Shown one piece after another: positions 62,432 through 64,000 of a stretch of DNA of 64,000 nt (positions are counted from its first letter, which is position 1; every line of letters begins with the position of its first letter). Below the pieces are notes generated by a model. The model made no database searches. It was not told the DNA's origin and saw nothing but the letters and a program-made list of their open reading frames with translations. The position numbers and the translations under genes are program-made. Source of the DNA: Candidatus Flexicrinis affinis (GTDB lineage: Bacteria; Chloroflexota; Anaerolineae; Aggregatilineales; Phototrophicaceae); the NCBI GenBank assembly GCA_016716525.1, contig JADJWE010000007.1, positions 186,001 through 250,000 on the forward strand. Reading direction: 5' to 3'.

Positions 62432-62867
62432 CGACACCCGGCCGAATTGGCTGGACCGGCTGACCAGCACGGCGCGCATCAACCCGGACGAATTCAGCTA
62501 TAAGGTCAGCCGCAACCGCGCCGTCAGTTTGGGCTATGCGCTGGCCGGTTGGTTGTACATGCTGCGCTGGCAGCGCAACACGCGCATTCAAGGCGTGGCG
62601 AGTCTGCTGGTGCTGGCGCTCGCCCTGCTGCTGCGAATCAGCTTTGTCGAAATCGCGATTCTGATTCTGTCGGTCACGATCGTGTGGATGGCCGAATTCA
62701 TCAACGCCGCGGTCGAGGCGGTGGTCAACCTCGCATCGCCGGATTATCATCCAATGGCGAAAGTCGCCAAGGATGTCGCCGCAGCGGCGGTGCTGCTCGG
62801 CGTCGTCGCATCTGTATTGATCGGCTTGCTGATCTTCGGCCCGCCGCTTATTGACCTGGTCACCTAG
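62424..62867 (+). CDS. dgkA: Diacylglycerol kinase / undecaprenol kinase (DgkA family)
   Basis: 147 residues with three membrane helices. The signature EFINAAVEAVVNLASPDYHP and the following AKVAKDVAAAAVLL match DgkA. In Gram-positive-type bacteria this enzyme often phosphorylates undecaprenol, which would suit the popT-like flippase nearby. The N-terminal 30 residues (PDDTRPNWLDRLTSTARINP) are longer than usual. It overlaps ybeY by 8 bases. Confidence 0.93.
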   Translation: MPDDTRPNWLDRLTSTARINPDEFSYKVSRNRAVSLGYALAGWLYMLRWQRNTRIQGVASLLVLALALLLRISFVEIAILILSVTIVWMAEFINAAVEAVVNLASPDYHPMAKVAKDVAAAAVLLGVVASVLIGLLIFGPPLIDLVT

Positions 62868-62880
62868 GAGGAAAGAAACC

Positions 62881-64000
62881 GTGGACGACCAGAGCCAACC
62901 CCCAAAGGACCCCAAATCGTCATCGACCGGTATTCCGGACAACGACGAGTTTCTGAACAGCCTGTTTCAAGAGGCGAAGTCGAAACAGCCGCAAGAAGTG
63001 CCCAATGCCGGCAAAGGCGGCCGCGCACGCGAACGGTACCGCCGCCGGCGCGGCAGCAATCCGCCGCCGGACGTGCTGGCCGATACCGCCCCCACGGGCG
63101 AAACCGAGCGTACGCCGCGCCGGCGTCGCGGCGAAGCTGCCCCGCCGCCACAGGCCGCGCCGCGGTTGCGCCAGCAGCAGGCCGCTGTGCCCGGCGGGCC
63201 GAAGCTGCCGCCGATCGACTGGGCGCGCTGGCGTCCCTACCTGTTTGGGGCCGGGGCCGTCGCCATCGTGCTGATCGTGATCCTCGCGCTTGGCTTGTTC
63301 AAGAACGAGCCCGCGCCGACCTATCCCAACGCCCTCTGGCTCGGCTCCGAATACAGCTTCCTGCAGCCGACCGATGAGCAAGTGGCGCTGCTTGTCGAGA
63401 GACTCAAGGCGCATCAGATCGGCACCGTATATGCGTGGACGAGCTTCCTCAAGAGTGACAACACGTGGAGCGGGCTGGTTGCCCGCACCAACACGTTCGA
63501 GGAGATGCAGCCCAACGTCGAGCAGTTCATCCAGCAGTTCCGTGCGGCGTACCCTGAGGCAACGCTGTACGGATGGGTCGGCTTCCCGATCAGCGCCCGC
63601 GACGAGAACGGCGCGTACAACCTTAACGACCCGGCCGTTATCCAGATCGTTGCTGATTTCGCCGCAAAGCTGGTCAACGAACTTGGCTACGATGGCATTA
63701 TGCTCAACGCCGAACTGGTGTTTCAGGACAGCGCCGACGATTACATCGCGCTGCTGCAGGCCGTCCGCCGGGCAATCGGCGATGCCAGCCTTTCGGTCGC
63801 GGTGATCCCCGACTGGTCGCCGGCGGAAGCCAACATCCCCAAGCCGCCGTTGATCGCGCCCGGCACCGAATACACCACCGAGTTCAAGCAGCGGATCGCC
63901 CTGCTGGTCGACGAGATCGTCGTCATGGCCTACAACTCGGCGCTGTCCTCGCCCGTCGATTACACCCAGTGGGTTGCGTACCAGACCGCCACGTACGCGC
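62881..64000 (+). CDS. Membrane-anchored GH18-like protein (3' truncated by window)
   Basis: Open to the window end, at least 373 residues. A GTG start follows AGGAGGAAAG. The N-terminal 115 residues are cytoplasmic, very Arg/Pro-rich (RERYRRRRGSNPPPDV, RTPRRRRGEAAPPPQ). A membrane helix (about 121-141, FGAGAVAIVLIVILALGLF) is followed by an outside TIM-barrel-like part: LWLGSEYSFLQPTDEQVALL, ATLYGWVGFP, and NELGYDGIMLNAELV in the position of the GH18 DGxDxDxE motif, then VVMAYNSAL. The GH18 catalytic acids are not clearly conserved, so it may be a chitinase-like binding or spore-wall-type glucosidase. Confidence 0.7.
   Translation, partial: MDDQSQPPKDPKSSSTGIPDNDEFLNSLFQEAKSKQPQEVPNAGKGGRARERYRRRRGSNPPPDVLADTAPTGETERTPRRRRGEAAPPPQAAPRLRQQQAAVPGGPKLPPIDWARWRPYLFGAGAVAIVLIVILALGLFKNEPAPTYPNALWLGSEYSFLQPTDEQVALLVERLKAHQIGTVYAWTSFLKSDNTWSGLVARTNTFEEMQPNVEQFIQQFRAAYPEATLYGWVGFPISARDENGAYNLNDPAVIQIVADFAAKLVNELGYDGIMLNAELVFQDSADDYIALLQAVRRAIGDASLSVAVIPDWSPAEANIPKPPLIAPGTEYTTEFKQRIALLVDEIVVMAYNSALSSPVDYTQWVAYQTATYA

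Overview
The window is about 63% GC and densely coded. It looks like the chromosome of a member of the Chloroflexota, most likely an Anaerolineae-type lineage. This is inferred from gene content: NB-ARC/TPR LuxR regulators, many sugar ABC binding proteins, BMP lipoproteins with Pro-Thr-Glu linkers, translin and DUF3467 proteins, a DUF368 lipid-carrier flippase, and no outer-membrane or LPS genes. No 16S rRNA is present, so the placement cannot be proven here. There is no prophage, CRISPR array or intact insertion sequence.

Layout. 1-5664: the end of an AhpD-like peroxidase, then a three-gene phosphorelay (hybrid kinase with three GAF domains, Hpt protein, REC-kinase). 6233-9626: a membrane-tethered LuxR protein, a tiny membrane protein, a secreted alpha/beta hydrolase and a sulfatase, interspersed with 3' ends of lost genes. 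9986-16628 (minus): the most unusual locus, an SPFH membrane protein followed by a 1,871-residue protein that I read as a degenerate aminotransferase domain, an intact class I/II aminotransferase and a divergent phosphoenolpyruvate carboxylase (PEPC) domain. 16969-21684 (minus): type II NADH dehydrogenase, a cupin and an 844-residue LuxR/NB-ARC/TPR regulator. 22372-24869 (minus): tRNA-Val(GAC) with promoter and terminator, a sugar-nucleotide-type epimerase and two DUF218 proteins. 25221-27449: recX and rny.

27648-32449 (minus): two BMP-family binding proteins, each with two BMP domains, so four related roughly 0.95-kb repeats in a row and no transporter beside them. 32628-35914 (minus): a TetR regulator with an ABC-2 exporter, with a palindrome in its promoter. 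36040-39910 (minus): a sugar ABC importer whose MalF-like gene has a one-base frameshift. 40142-44841 (plus): a metallo-beta-lactamase-fold hydrolase and a Ugp-type ABC importer, followed by a GH5-like glycosidase and a luciferase-like monooxygenase. Neither importer has its own ATPase, so a shared ATPase elsewhere is implied.

47033-51087: an uncharacterised four-gene cassette (dead PP2C-like domain plus beta-propeller, DUF3467, translin, esterase without its nucleophile). 51090-64000: housekeeping genes: popT-like flippase, greA with a terminator in its leader, lysS, an unusual PAS-ATPase, serS, mtaB, yqeY, pgpH, ybeY, dgkA and a membrane-anchored GH18-like protein cut by the window edge. 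Several of these overlap by 4 to 26 bases and are probably co-transcribed.

The best candidate for something undescribed is the aminotransferase-PEPC giant and its SPFH partner. PEPC makes oxaloacetate and aspartate aminotransferase converts it to aspartate, so the fusion suggests either a channelled PEP-to-aspartate enzyme or, given missing PEPC residues, a regulatory scaffold derived from one.
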